NCBI GenBank assembly: GCA_020445745.1
Contig: JAGRGB010000216.1
Coordinates: forward strand, 1-64,000
Source: Rhodocyclaceae bacterium
GTDB taxonomy: Bacteria; Pseudomonadota; Gammaproteobacteria; Burkholderiales; Rhodocyclaceae
Reading direction: 5' to 3'
Length of the DNA: 64,000 nucleotides
The notes beneath the pieces were generated by a model. The model searched no databases. It had not been told where the DNA came from and worked only from the letters and a program-made list of their open reading frames with translations. Each line of letters starts with the position of its first letter. The first letter of the stretch is position 1. Shown piece by piece: positions 1 to 8,403 of this stretch. The position numbers and the translations under genes are program-made.

Positions 1-548
1 CCCATGTCGCCAACGACAGTGGCATCGCCGACAAGGTGGTGGCGATCGACTTCGATGGGCGCACCGTGCGTATTCTCGAGACCGACGGCTTCTCCGGCGG
101 CAAGGCGGTGCGCTACGTGTCCACCGATGCATCGGATCCGGTCGTCGCGGCGCTGGAGGGCGTGACCTACGCGCCGGCGCTGGCGGCCGCGCCGAGCGCC
201 GGCGCCGACGGCACCGACTCGGCCCGCGCCAGCCTGGCGGCCTTCGTCAATGGCCGGACCGGTGCGGCGAACGACGAGCGCCAGGGCCTGAACTCCGCGC
301 TCAGCGACGGGCTCGATCCGCTCAACGTGCTGTCGTGGAACCCCTCGCAGGGACGCTACAGCCCTTTGTGGGACGTCTTCCCGGCGGCCTGGAGCGCGGC
401 CGCGGTGGCAGCCGGCGACGACCTGCGCCAGACCGACTTCGGCGACGTGCGCAATCTGGCTCACCACGGTATCGTGTCGGCGCCGGACGGCACGCCGTTC
501 GCAGCCGCGAACCTCGTCGTCAACTGCCCGATCATCAGCATGGAGTAG
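1..548 (+). CDS. 3' part of an unrecognised protein (runs off left edge)
   Basis: The reading frame is open from the window edge (frame of base 3) to a TAG stop at 546-548, so the true start lies outside and this is a C-terminal fragment of about 180 residues. Visible stretches include SDGLDPLNVLSW, QGRYSPLWDV, a DFGDVRNL segment and the terminal CPIISME. These aromatic/Gly-rich blocks look like a conserved globular domain, and I recall similar uncharacterised proteobacterial proteins, but I cannot name the family. No membrane segment or catalytic motif is evident in the visible part. The coding call rests on the motif-like ending and the GC3-rich frame. Function unknown. Confidence 0.6.
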   Translation, partial: HVANDSGIADKVVAIDFDGRTVRILETDGFSGGKAVRYVSTDASDPVVAALEGVTYAPALAAAPSAGADGTDSARASLAAFVNGRTGAANDERQGLNSALSDGLDPLNVLSWNPSQGRYSPLWDVFPAAWSAAAVAAGDDLRQTDFGDVRNLAHHGIVSAPDGTPFAAANLVVNCPIISME

Positions 549-715
549 TGCTCGCGCGGCGTCCCCGGCGGCGCGGTGCCTGGCGGGCGGAACGCCGTCG
601 CCCGCCACCGCCCGCGCGACGCAACCTTGCAGGCGGCATCGGTTGCCGACCAGGAAAGCGCGATGCGATCGATGATGACGATTCCTGCCACTGCCTCTGC
701 CAAGGGCGCGGGGGC

Positions 716-1225
716 ATGAATCGCCCACCGCCGCCGGCGGCCGGTGGCGCCTTCGGGCGCCGGGCGATTCGCGCCGTCGCCGCCATCGAGGCCCTGAAGG
801 GCGCGGTGGTGCTGCTGGCGGCCAGCGGGCTGCTGTCGCTGGTGCATCGTGACCTCCACGCGATGGCCGCCGCGCTGGTCGCCCACGCTCACCTTAATCC
901 GGCTGCCCACTATCCTCGGATCTTCGTCGATGCCGCCAGCCATCTCGACAGCGCTAACCTGCGCTGGCTCGCGCTCGGTGCAGCCGTGTACGCGTTGCTG
1001 CGGCTGGCGGAGGCCTGGGGCCTGTATCGCGAGCGCGGCTGGGCCGAGTTGCTGGCGGCGGCCAGCGGCGCCCTCTACGTGCCGGTCGAACTGTTCGAAC
1101 TGGTGCGCCGGCCGGGCTGGCTCGGGGTCGCGCTGTTGACGGTCAACCTCGCCGTGGTGGCGGTGATGCTGCGCGCCCTCGCGGCGCGCCGCGAGTCGGG
1201 CGCACTGCACGACCGGCGCCGCTGA
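716..1225 (+). CDS. DUF2127 family integral membrane protein
   Basis: A 169-residue protein starting at the ATG at 716, preceded by a G-rich stretch that could serve as a ribosome binding site. The much longer frame upstream is a GC artefact. The order of blocks is that of DUF2127 proteins: an N-terminal AIEALKGAVVLLAASGLLSL helix, a HLNPAAHYPRIF loop, an ALGAAVYALLRLAEAWGLY helix, then ALYVPVELFELV and a last hydrophobic helix. About four membrane segments are expected in the inner membrane. The biochemical role of the family is unknown to me. It is convergent with leuD and not obviously in an operon. Confidence 0.8.
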   Translation: MNRPPPPAAGGAFGRRAIRAVAAIEALKGAVVLLAASGLLSLVHRDLHAMAAALVAHAHLNPAAHYPRIFVDAASHLDSANLRWLALGAAVYALLRLAEAWGLYRERGWAELLAAASGALYVPVELFELVRRPGWLGVALLTVNLAVVAVMLRALAARRESGALHDRRR

Positions 1226-1265
1226 GCGCCTGCCGCGCGGCGGCCGACGCCGGCCGGGCGCACGC

Positions 1266-1294
1266 CACGGATCGCGGCACGGATCGCGGCACGG
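1266..1294. repeat. 12-bp tandem repeat, 2.4 copies
   Basis: Two adjacent copies of CACGGATCGCGG (1266-1277 and 1278-1289) followed by a partial third (CACGG). It sits in the short gap between the convergent DUF2127 and leuD genes. Low-copy, probably a local duplication; no function inferred. Confidence 0.7.
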
Positions 1295-1298
1295 CGCC

Positions 1299-1937
1299 TC
1301 AGTCGAACAGCCAGTACTCGGTCGCCTTGCGCCTGGCCTCGTAGGCGCGGATCTCTTCCACGTGGCGCATCGTCAGTCCGATGTCGTCGAGACCCCGCAG
1401 CAGGCAGTCCTTGCGGAAGGCATCGACCTCGAAGGGGATCAGCTCGCCGGCCGGGGTAGTGACGGTCTGGCCGGCCAGATCGACCCGCAGCCGGTAACCC
1501 GGCGTCGCCTCGGTCTCGGCGAACAGCCGGTCCACCGTGGCGCCGTCGAGCACGATCGGCAGCAGGCCGTTCTTGAAGCAGTTGCCGTGGAAGATCTCGG
1601 CGAAGCTGGATGCGATGATCACCCGCAGGCCGAAGTCTTCCAGCGCCCAGGGGGCGTGCTCGCGGCTCGAGCCGCAGCCGAAGTTCTCCCGCGCGAGCAG
1701 GATCTGTGCGCCCTGGTAGCGGGGCTGGTTGAGGACGAAATCGGCGTTGCGCGGGCGCTGGCTGCAATCCTGGCCGGGTTCGCCGACGTCCAGGTAGCGC
1801 CATTCGTCGAAGAGATTGGGTCCGAAGCCGGTGCGGCGGATCGACTTCAGGAACTGCTTCGGGATGATCGCGTCGGTGTCGACGTTGGCCCGATCGAGCG
1901 GCACGACCAGGCCATCGAGGGCTTGAAAGGCTTTCAC
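1299..1937 (-). CDS. leuD: LeuD-type small subunit of 3-isopropylmalate dehydratase/isomerase family
   Basis: A 212-residue swivelling-domain subunit of the aconitase superfamily. The start is a GTG at 1937 whose GTGA overlaps the leuC stop by 4 bp, implying translational coupling. Recognisable blocks are [20 protein letters not shown], the [14 protein letters not shown] loop and [20 protein letters not shown], all typical of LeuD. In leucine biosynthesis LeuCD isomerises 2-isopropylmalate. Here there is no leuA or leuB; the pair ends an operon with an ABC importer, a CoA-transferase and a lyase. I infer that this copy may instead hydrate an unsaturated dicarboxylate such as citraconate (or dimethylmaleate, as in DmdAB). 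The ordinary leucine role cannot be excluded. Confidence 0.93.
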   Translation of the reverse strand: MKAFQALDGLVVPLDRANVDTDAIIPKQFLKSIRRTGFGPNLFDEWRYLDVGEPGQDCSQRPRNADFVLNQPRYQGAQILLARENFGCGSSREHAPWALEDFGLRVIIASSFAEIFHGNCFKNGLLPIVLDGATVDRLFAETEATPGYRLRVDLAGQTVTTPAGELIPFEVDAFRKDCLLRGLDDIGLTMRHVEEIRAYEARRKATEYWLFD

Positions 1938-3355
1938 GCGGGACTCCTGCAGAGGGTGCGGACATCGACGAAGCGGCCCGCCACCGCGGCGGCGGCGGCC
2001 ATTGCCGGGCTGACCAGGTGGGTGCGTCCGCCGGCGCCCTGGCGACCCTCGAAATTCCGGTTCGAGGTCGACGCGCAGCGCTCGCCGGGCGACAGCCTGT
2101 CGTCGTTCATGCCCAGGCACATCGAGCAGCCGGGTTCACGCCACTCGAAGCCGGCATCGCGGAACACCCGGTCGAGGCCTTCCGCCTCGGCCTGGCGCTT
2201 GACCGCGCCGGAACCCGGAACGACCAGGGCCAGGCGGACGCTGTCGGCGACCCGTCGCCCGCGCACCACTTCGGCGGCGGCGCGCAGATCTTCGATCCGG
2301 GCGTTGGTGCACGAGCCGATGAAGACCTTGTCGATGGCGATCTCGGTAATCGGCGTGCCGGGCTGCAGGCCCATGTAGGCCAGGGCGCGACGCATGCCGT
2401 CGCGGCGTACCGGATCGCGCTCCGCGGCCGGGTCGGGCACGCTGCCGTCCACGGTGGTCACCATTTCCGGCGAGGTGCCCCAGGTGACCTGCGGCAGAAT
2501 CATCGTAGCGTCGATTGCCACCTCGGCATCGAAGCGGGCAGCGGCATCGCTCACCAGCGTGCGCCAGAAGGCGACGGCGGCGTCCCAGGCCCCGCCCGCG
2601 GGCGCCGACGGCCGACCTTCGAGATAGCGGATCGTGGTGTCGTCCACGGCCACCAGACCGCAGCGGGCGCCGGCCTCGATGGCCATGTTGCAGATCGTCA
2701 TGCGGCCCTCCATCGACAGCGCGCGGATCGCGCTGCCGGCGAATTCGATCGCGTAGCCGGTGCCGCCGGCGGTGCCGATGCGGCCGATCACGGCCAGCAC
2801 GATGTCCTTGGCGGTGACGCCGCGCGGCAGCTCGCCTTCGACGCTGACCCGCATCGACTTCAGCTTCTTCGTCACCAGGCACTGGGAAGCCAGCACGTGC
2901 TCGACCTCCGAGGTGCCGATGCCGAAGGCCAGCGCGGCGAACGCGCCTTGAGTGGTGGTATGGGAATCGCCACAGACCACGGTCATGCCGGGCAGGGTCG
3001 CGCCGGTCTCCGGGCCGATCACATGGACGATGCCCTGCAGTGGGTCGCGCATGCCGTACTCGGTGATGCCGAACTCGTCGCAGTTGGCGTCGAGGGTTTC
3101 GACCTGCAGCCGCGATACCGGATCGGCGATGCCGTGGGCGCGGGCCGCGGTGGTCGGCACGTTGTGGTCGGCGGTGGCGAGGATGGTCTCGATCCGCCAC
3201 GGCTTGCGGCCGCCGATGCGCAGGCCCTCGAAGGCCTGCGGGCTGGTGACCTCGTTGACCAGGTGGCGGTCGATGTAGAGCAGGGTGGTGCCGTCCGCTT
3301 CCTCGCGCACGACGTGGCTCGACCAGAGCTTCTCGTAGAGGGTGTGTACAGTCAT
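1934..3355 (-). CDS. leuC: LeuC-type large subunit of 3-isopropylmalate dehydratase/isomerase family
   Basis: A 473-residue aconitase-family subunit of normal LeuC length. It carries the three [4Fe-4S] cysteine ligands: C349 in a GSCTNA motif, and C410 and C413 in GCSMC. Other LeuC blocks are [20 protein letters not shown] at the N terminus, [15 protein letters not shown] and [11 protein letters not shown]. With LeuD it forms a cytoplasmic hydro-lyase/isomerase. It lies 20 bp after the lyase gene and overlaps leuD by 4 bp. The context (importer, CoA-transferase, C-C lyase, no leuB) suggests a catabolic isomerase for a methyl-branched dicarboxylate rather than leucine synthesis; this is inference. 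Residues that set substrate range would need modelling. Confidence 0.95.
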   Translation of the reverse strand: MTVHTLYEKLWSSHVVREEADGTTLLYIDRHLVNEVTSPQAFEGLRIGGRKPWRIETILATADHNVPTTAARAHGIADPVSRLQVETLDANCDEFGITEYGMRDPLQGIVHVIGPETGATLPGMTVVCGDSHTTTQGAFAALAFGIGTSEVEHVLASQCLVTKKLKSMRVSVEGELPRGVTAKDIVLAVIGRIGTAGGTGYAIEFAGSAIRALSMEGRMTICNMAIEAGARCGLVAVDDTTIRYLEGRPSAPAGGAWDAAVAFWRTLVSDAAARFDAEVAIDATMILPQVTWGTSPEMVTTVDGSVPDPAAERDPVRRDGMRRALAYMGLQPGTPITEIAIDKVFIGSCTNARIEDLRAAAEVVRGRRVADSVRLALVVPGSGAVKRQAEAEGLDRVFRDAGFEWREPGCSMCLGMNDDRLSPGERCASTSNRNFEGRQGAGGRTHLVSPAMAAAAAVAGRFVDVRTLCRSPA

Positions 3356-3375
3356 GGTGTCTCCTCCATGCCCTC

Positions 3376-4332
3376 TCAGGCGGCCACCGGCCGGGCGTGC
3401 AGTTCGGTGCGCTTGCCGGCCTGCAGCACGTGGCCGGGCACCGGGTGGCCGACGATGGCCGGCATCTCCCGTGCGACGTCGATCAGCGCGTCGAGGTCAA
3501 CGCCGGTCTCGAAGCCGCAGGACAAGAGCATATGCACCAGGTCCTCGGTGCAGATGTTGCCGGTGGCGCCAGGCGCGTAGGGGCAGCCGCCGATGCCTCC
3601 GAGGGAAGCGTCGAAGTGGGCCACGCCCTCGGCGACGCCGGCGATCACGTTGGCCAGCCCCATGCCGCGGGTGTCGTGGAAGTGCAGGGTCATCTCGACG
3701 CCACGGAAGGTGTCGAGGAAGGCGCGCGACACCTCGCTCACCTGGCGCGGGTGGGCCATGCCGGTGGTGTCGGCCAGCGTGATGCTGTCCATGCCCATCT
3801 CGAGGTATTGCTCGACCGCCCACAGCAGCCGGCACACCGGCTGGTCGCCGTCGAACGGGCAACCGAAGGCGGTGGCGACGGTGCCGTTCACCCGCATGCC
3901 GCTGCCGCGCACCACCTGCATCACGCGACGGAACTGCGCCAGCGACTGCTCGCAGGTCATGCGCATGTTGGCGAGGTTGTGGCTCTCGCCGATCGACATC
4001 ACCAGGTTGATCTCGTCGGCGCCGCAGGCCAGTGCGCGCTCGCTGCCGCGCTCGTTCGGTACCAGCGCGACATAGCGGACGCCGGGCTGGCGATCGATGC
4101 CGCGCATCACCTGTTCGGCGTCGCGCAGATTCGGGATCGCCTTGGGGGACACGAAGGAGGTGACCTCGATCTTCGCCAGGCCGGTGCGCGACAGGCGATT
4201 GACCAGGCGGATCTTGTCCTCGGTCGGAACGAAGCCGGCCTCGCTCTGGAAGCCGTCACGGACGGCGACTTCGTTGATGTAGAGCCGCGGTGCGGCGCGG
4301 CCGAACAATACGACTCTCTTGCTCGTGTTCAT
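3376..4332 (-). CDS. HMG-CoA lyase family protein (candidate citramalyl-CoA lyase)
   Basis: A 318-residue DRE-TIM metallolyase. The N-terminal [12 protein letters not shown] holds the catalytic Arg-Asp, HFHDTRGMG has the two metal-binding histidines, and [12 protein letters not shown] is the cysteine loop of HMG-CoA lyases. It cleaves a 3-hydroxy-3-methylacyl-CoA into acetyl-CoA and a keto product. In leucine catabolism the substrate is HMG-CoA, but no isovaleryl-CoA or methylcrotonyl-CoA genes are nearby. In Chloroflexus an HMGL-like enzyme cleaves (R)-citramalyl-CoA to acetyl-CoA and pyruvate and is paired with a CaiB-family citramalate CoA-transferase, as here. I therefore favour citramalyl-CoA (or dimethylmalyl-CoA) lyase; HMG-CoA lyase is the alternative. 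It starts 11 bp downstream of the CoA-transferase. Confidence 0.9.
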   Translation of the reverse strand: MNTSKRVVLFGRAAPRLYINEVAVRDGFQSEAGFVPTEDKIRLVNRLSRTGLAKIEVTSFVSPKAIPNLRDAEQVMRGIDRQPGVRYVALVPNERGSERALACGADEINLVMSIGESHNLANMRMTCEQSLAQFRRVMQVVRGSGMRVNGTVATAFGCPFDGDQPVCRLLWAVEQYLEMGMDSITLADTTGMAHPRQVSEVSRAFLDTFRGVEMTLHFHDTRGMGLANVIAGVAEGVAHFDASLGGIGGCPYAPGATGNICTEDLVHMLLSCGFETGVDLDALIDVAREMPAIVGHPVPGHVLQAGKRTELHARPVAA

Positions 4333-4343
4333 GTTGTCGTTTC

Positions 4344-5555
4344 CTAGACAATGCCTTCGGCACGCAGTCGTGCCAGTTCCTCGCCGGATATGCCGATGCC
4401 GGCGAGGATCTCCTCCGTGTGCTCGCCCAGCGCCGGGCCTAGCCAGCGGGTCTCGCCCGGTGTCGCCGACAGCTTGGGCACGATCCCCGGCACGTCGATC
4501 GGCGCACCGTCCGGCAGCTCGCGGCTCTCGATCATGTCGCGCGCGCGGAAGTGCGGGTCGGCGTGGATGTCGGCTGCGTCATAGATGCGGCCGCAGGGCA
4601 CCTTGGCGTCGTCCAGCACCGACAGCACTTCGTCGAGCGTGTGCTCCAGGGTCCACTCGCTGATCGCCGCGTCGAGCATGTGGTTGTGCTGCACGCGGCC
4701 GTCGTTGCGCGCCATGCGTGGGTCTTCGCCGAGGTCGTCGCGATCGATCGCGTGCATCAGGCGGCGGAAGATGCTGTCGCTGTTGCCGGCGATGATCACG
4801 TAGCCGCCGTTCCGGCACGGGTAGGTGCTGGACGGTGAGATGCCCGGCAGGCTGGCACCGCTGCGCTCGCGCACGAAGCCGAAGCTGGAGAATTCCGGAA
4901 TCAGGCTCTCCATGACGCCGAACACCGCCTCGTAGAGCGCCACGTCCACGTACTGGCCTTCACCGCCGTTCACCTTCAGGTGATGCATTGCCAGCAGCGC
5001 ACCGATGACGCCATAGAGGGATGCCAGCGTGTCGCCGATCGACACGCCGACCCGCACCGGCGGCCGGTCCGGGTAGCCGGCGAGGTTGCGCAGGCCGCCC
5101 ATCGACTCGGCGATCGCCGCGAAGCCGGGCTTGTCGCGGTACGGGCCGGTCTGGCCGTAGCCCGAGACCCGCACCATGATCAGCTTGGGGTTCACCTTCG
5201 ACAGATCGTCCCAGCCGAGGCCCCAGGATTCCAGCGAACCCGGCCGGAAGTTCTCGATCACGATGTCCGCGTCCTTGACCAGGTCGCGCACGATCTGCTG
5301 CCCCCTGGGTGACTTCAGGCTGACCGTCACCGATTTCTTGTTGCGGCTCTGCGAGTACCACCACAGCGAGGTGCCGTGGTGCAGCTTGCGCCACTTGCGC
5401 AATGGGTCGCCGTCGCCGGGCGGCTCGACCTTGATCACCTCGGCACCGAACTGGGCAAGCAGGCTGGCCGCGTAGGGGCCGGCGATCAGCGTGCCGAGCT
5501 CGACGACCTTGACGCCGGCCAGCGGCGCCGCCTTTTGTTGATTGGTCGCGTTCAT
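4344..5555 (-). CDS. CaiB/BaiF family (type III) CoA-transferase
   Basis: A 403-residue class III CoA-transferase. The start at 5555 (MNATNQQKAAPLAGVKVVEL) follows the permease stop by 2 bp. Family marks are the LIAGPYAASLLAQFGAEVIK Rossmann start, DIVIENFRPGSLESWGLGW, SGYGQTGPYRDKPGF, and YVDVALYEAVFG, whose Asp is the expected acyl-CoA carrier residue. The enzyme moves CoA from a donor such as succinyl-CoA onto a carboxylic acid in the cytoplasm. Located between the importer genes and the lyase, it most simply activates the imported acid (or the hydrated product of LeuCD) so the lyase can cleave it. Substrate not determinable from sequence. Confidence 0.93.
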   Translation of the reverse strand: MNATNQQKAAPLAGVKVVELGTLIAGPYAASLLAQFGAEVIKVEPPGDGDPLRKWRKLHHGTSLWWYSQSRNKKSVTVSLKSPRGQQIVRDLVKDADIVIENFRPGSLESWGLGWDDLSKVNPKLIMVRVSGYGQTGPYRDKPGFAAIAESMGGLRNLAGYPDRPPVRVGVSIGDTLASLYGVIGALLAMHHLKVNGGEGQYVDVALYEAVFGVMESLIPEFSSFGFVRERSGASLPGISPSSTYPCRNGGYVIIAGNSDSIFRRLMHAIDRDDLGEDPRMARNDGRVQHNHMLDAAISEWTLEHTLDEVLSVLDDAKVPCGRIYDAADIHADPHFRARDMIESRELPDGAPIDVPGIVPKLSATPGETRWLGPALGEHTEEILAGIGISGEELARLRAEGIV

Positions 5556-5557
5556 GA

Positions 5558-6364
5558 TCAGAGCTTCTCCGTCTCGCCATGGGTCGGGCGCCATACCAGC
5601 AGGCGTTTCTCGACGACGCCCACCGCCTGGTCGAGCACCAGCGCGAAGGCGGTCAGCACCAGCATGCCGGCGAACACCGTGTTGATGTCGAACACGCCCT
5701 CGGCCTGCAGGATCAGATAGCCGACGCCGCGCGCCGAGCCGAGGTACTCGCCGACGACCGCGCCGACGAAGGCCATGCCGACCGAGGTGTGCAAACTCGA
5801 GAACACCCAGCTGGTGGCGCTCGGCAGATACACCGTGCGCAGCAGCTGGCGCGCATTGGCGCCCAGCACCCGGGCGTTGGCGAGCAGCACCGGGCTCACT
5901 TCGCGGATGCCCTGGTAGACGTTGAAGAACACGATGAAGAACACCAGGGTCACGCCGAGGGCGACCTTCGACCAGATGCCGAGGCCGAACCACACCGCGA
6001 AGATCGGCGCCAGCACCACCCGGGGCATCGCGTTGGCGGCCTTGATGTAGGGGTCGGCCAGTCGCGAAGCGGTCGGGTTGAGGGCCAGCCACAGGCCGAT
6101 CACCAGGCCCAGCAGGGCGCCGAAGACGAAGGCCAGCACGGTCTCGACCAGGGTCACACCCAGGTGCGGGAAGATCTCGCCGCTGGTGAACCAGTGCCAC
6201 AGCACGCCGAAGACCTTGAAGGGCTCGCCGAAGAAGAACTTGGGCAGGACCGCGGTTTCGGTCAGCCCGTACCACAGGCCGATCAGACCGCAGACAATCG
6301 GGATCTGCAGGACCGCCGAGGGCAGGTCCGCGATGCCGCGCCTATTTTTGCTGGCTCTGGACAT
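5558..6364 (-). CDS. ABC transporter permease (SsuC/TauC-like)
   Basis: A 268-residue inner-membrane permease with about six hydrophobic segments and the BPD-permease coupling loop NARVLGANARQLLRTVYLPSA. Its start overlaps the ATPase gene end by 23 bp and its stop lies 2 bp before the CoA-transferase start, so the transporter and enzymes are clearly one transcription unit. Relatives carry nitrate, sulfonates, taurine, thiamine precursors and aromatic or aliphatic acids, so the family does not give the substrate. The downstream enzymes point to a branched dicarboxylic acid. Confidence 0.9.
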   Translation of the reverse strand: MSRASKNRRGIADLPSAVLQIPIVCGLIGLWYGLTETAVLPKFFFGEPFKVFGVLWHWFTSGEIFPHLGVTLVETVLAFVFGALLGLVIGLWLALNPTASRLADPYIKAANAMPRVVLAPIFAVWFGLGIWSKVALGVTLVFFIVFFNVYQGIREVSPVLLANARVLGANARQLLRTVYLPSATSWVFSSLHTSVGMAFVGAVVGEYLGSARGVGYLILQAEGVFDINTVFAGMLVLTAFALVLDQAVGVVEKRLLVWRPTHGETEKL

Positions 6365-7196
6365 AGCCTTTCAGAACCTCCTCTTTCATGGTGTGCCAGA
6401 TCTCGTCGTGGAGACGCACGAACTCGGGCGTCAGCCGGACCTCGGAGACATCGCGGGGACGGGGCAGGTCGATCGAAAACTCGCCGATCGGATGGGTGCC
6501 GGGGCCTGCGGAGAGCACGATCACCCGGTCCGACAGGGAGATCGCCTCCTCCAGGTCGTGGGTGATGAACAGCACCGACTTGCGGTCCGCCGACCAGATG
6601 TCGAGCAACTCGTTCTCCATCAGCTGCCGGGTCTGGATGTCCAGCGCCGAGAAGGGCTCGTCCATCAAGATGATCTTCGGGTTCATGATCAGCGTCTGTG
6701 CCAGCGCCGCGCGCTTGCGCATGCCGCCCGACATCTGGTGCGGATAGCGATGGCCGTGGGCACCGAGGCCGACCCGCTGCAGCCAGTCCTGGCCGCGGGC
6801 CGTTGCCTCGGCGCGCGGCACGCCGCGGAACTCGAGGCCGACGATGACGTTGTCCAGCGCGGTGCGCCAGGGCATCAGCGATTCCGCCTGGAACATGTAG
6901 CCGGCGTGCGGGTTCATGCCGACCAGCGGCTCGCCGAACACCCGCACCGTGCCGCTCGAGGGTTCGAGCAGGCCGGCCGAGACGTTCAGCAATGTGGACT
7001 TGCCGCAGCCCGTGGGACCGACCACCGAGACGAACTCGCCGTCGCCGACGGTGAGATTCACGTCCTTTACCGCGGTGTAGCTCGCCTTGCCGGCGGCACT
7101 GCGGAAGGTGCAGGTGACGTTGTCGAGGGCCAGGCCCGGCACTGCCGCGCCCGCCCGCGGTGCCGCCCGGGCGGCACCGCTGGTCTGGGTGTTCAT
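6342..7196 (-). CDS. ABC transporter ATP-binding protein (SsuB/TauB-like)
   Basis: A 284-residue ATPase of the nitrate/sulfonate/taurine importer class. Walker A is GPTGCGKST (residues 60-68), the signature is MSGGMRKRAALAQ (a variant of LSGGQ), and Walker B is IILMDEPFSALD, followed by a switch histidine in FITHDLEEA. The first 20 residues form an Ala/Arg-rich extension. It lies 17 bp after the binding-protein gene and overlaps the permease gene. It powers uptake at the inner face of the membrane. Confidence 0.93.
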   Translation of the reverse strand: MNTQTSGAARAAPRAGAAVPGLALDNVTCTFRSAAGKASYTAVKDVNLTVGDGEFVSVVGPTGCGKSTLLNVSAGLLEPSSGTVRVFGEPLVGMNPHAGYMFQAESLMPWRTALDNVIVGLEFRGVPRAEATARGQDWLQRVGLGAHGHRYPHQMSGGMRKRAALAQTLIMNPKIILMDEPFSALDIQTRQLMENELLDIWSADRKSVLFITHDLEEAISLSDRVIVLSAGPGTHPIGEFSIDLPRPRDVSEVRLTPEFVRLHDEIWHTMKEEVLKGYVQSQQK

Positions 7197-7213
7197 TTCG
7201 ATCGCTCCCTCGA

Positions 7214-8254
7214 TTACCTAGCCGCTTTCTGCGCCGCCTGGGCGAAGCGGTTGTCGTAGGTCTCGGCGAGCTTGATCGACTCGCTGCTGACGTCGGAATT
7301 GAAGTTGGTCACCATCTTCAGCGCATTGGCCGCCCCCTCTTCGGGCACCAGGCCGTCGAGCGAGTAGGACTCGCGCACCTTCTCGAAGGTGGCCATGTAC
7401 AAGGCCTTGTCGCCCACCAGGTAGTCGCTCGGCACGGTGTCTGCGACCTGCTCGGGGGTCGCGGTCTGCAGCCACTTCAGCGCACGCACGATGGCGTTGG
7501 TCAGCGCCTGCACGGTCTGCGGGTTGTCACTGACGAAAGCGGTCGGCGCGTACAGGCAGCCGGCCGGCATCGTGCCGCCGAACAAGGCCTTGACGCCGGC
7601 GGTGGTGCGCGCGTCGGCGATCACCTCGAGGTCGCCGCTGGCCTCGAGCATCGTGATCGCGGGGTCGATGTTGGAGATCGCGTCGATCTTGCCGGCCCGC
7701 AGCGCAGCCACCGCGCCCGCCGAGGCGCCGACGCCGATGATCGAGACGTCGGTCGGCTTGAGGCCGTTCTGCACCAGGAAGTGGTTCAGGATCATGTTGG
7801 TGCTCGATCCCGGCGCGGTGACGCCGACGGTCATGCCCTTCAGGTCGGCTGGCGACTTGTAGTCGGCGAACTTGGCCTTGGCGATGCCGATCGCGACGTC
7901 CGGCGAGCGCCCCTGCAGCACGAAGGTCTTGAAGGGCTGGCCCTTGGCCTGCATGTTGATGATGTGCTCAAAGGCCCCGGAGACGACGTCGGCGCTGCCG
8001 CCGACCACTGCCTGCAAGGCCTTGGAGCCACCGGCGAAATCCGCCACCTCGACTTCGAGTCCCTCCTCCTTGAAGTAGCCCAGGCGCTCGGCGATGGTCA
8101 GCGGCAGGTAGTAGAACGACGACTTGCCGCCGACCGCGATGCTGACGGAGCGCTTTTTGGGGGTGTTGGCGAAGGCCGCGGTCGAGCCGGCGGCGATGGA
8201 CAGGGCGGCGCCCAACACGGTCAGGGTCCTGCAGATGCGATGGATCGGTTTCAT
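7214..8254 (-). CDS. ABC transporter substrate-binding protein (NMT1/THI5-like, SsuA family)
   Basis: A 346-residue periplasmic protein. A Sec signal peptide (basic start, hydrophobic core, cleavage near the Ala at 29, before NTPKK) is followed by an NMT1-type fold with GGKSSFYYLPLTIAERLGYFKEEGLEVE and later DLKGMTVGVTAPGSSTNMIL. The ATG at 8254 has a near-perfect AAGGAGG four bases upstream, suggesting high expression as usual for binding proteins. It is the first structural gene of the operon and follows a dyad-rich leader. The ligand cannot be read from the sequence. Confidence 0.92.
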   Translation of the reverse strand: MKPIHRICRTLTVLGAALSIAAGSTAAFANTPKKRSVSIAVGGKSSFYYLPLTIAERLGYFKEEGLEVEVADFAGGSKALQAVVGGSADVVSGAFEHIINMQAKGQPFKTFVLQGRSPDVAIGIAKAKFADYKSPADLKGMTVGVTAPGSSTNMILNHFLVQNGLKPTDVSIIGVGASAGAVAALRAGKIDAISNIDPAITMLEASGDLEVIADARTTAGVKALFGGTMPAGCLYAPTAFVSDNPQTVQALTNAIVRALKWLQTATPEQVADTVPSDYLVGDKALYMATFEKVRESYSLDGLVPEEGAANALKMVTNFNSDVSSESIKLAETYDNRFAQAAQKAAR

Positions 8255-8258
8255 GTGT

Positions 8259-8265
8259 CCTCCTT
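8259..8265 (-). promoter_or_regulatory. Strong Shine-Dalgarno of the binding-protein gene
   Basis: AAGGAGG on the minus strand, four bases before the ATG at 8254. It fixes the start codon and suggests efficient translation. Confidence 0.85.
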
Positions 8266-8271
8266 GGCGGA

Positions 8272-8299
8272 TCCGAGTTGCACCGAATGTGAACTCGGA
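8272..8299. promoter_or_regulatory. Inverted repeat upstream of the ABC/CoA-transferase operon (candidate operator)
   Basis: Perfect 8-bp arms, TCCGAGTT (8272-8279) and AACTCGGA (8292-8299), separated by 12 bases, ending 18 bases before the binding-protein start codon. The dyad lies in the region where the adjacent LysR regulator would act. The spacing is close to but not exactly the T-N11-A LysR pattern. It could also be a leader hairpin. Confidence 0.5.
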
Positions 8300-8350
8300 A
8301 TGCAGTATTCCTTGGATTCGACGCGGAGGACATCAGTGATTGGCGAGCCT

Positions 8351-8371
8351 GCCATCGCGAATCGCGATGGC
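8351..8371. promoter_or_regulatory. 21-bp near-perfect palindrome between LysR gene and operon
   Basis: Arms GCCATCGCGA (8351-8360) and TCGCGATGGC (8362-8371) flank one central A. It lies 32 bases past the LysR stop. It could be an operator, or a stem that ends lysR transcription, but no U-run follows on the minus strand. Confidence 0.45.
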
Positions 8372-8403
8372 GGAGCGCAGCCCCGGCCGATCGCCGGTTC
8401 GGA

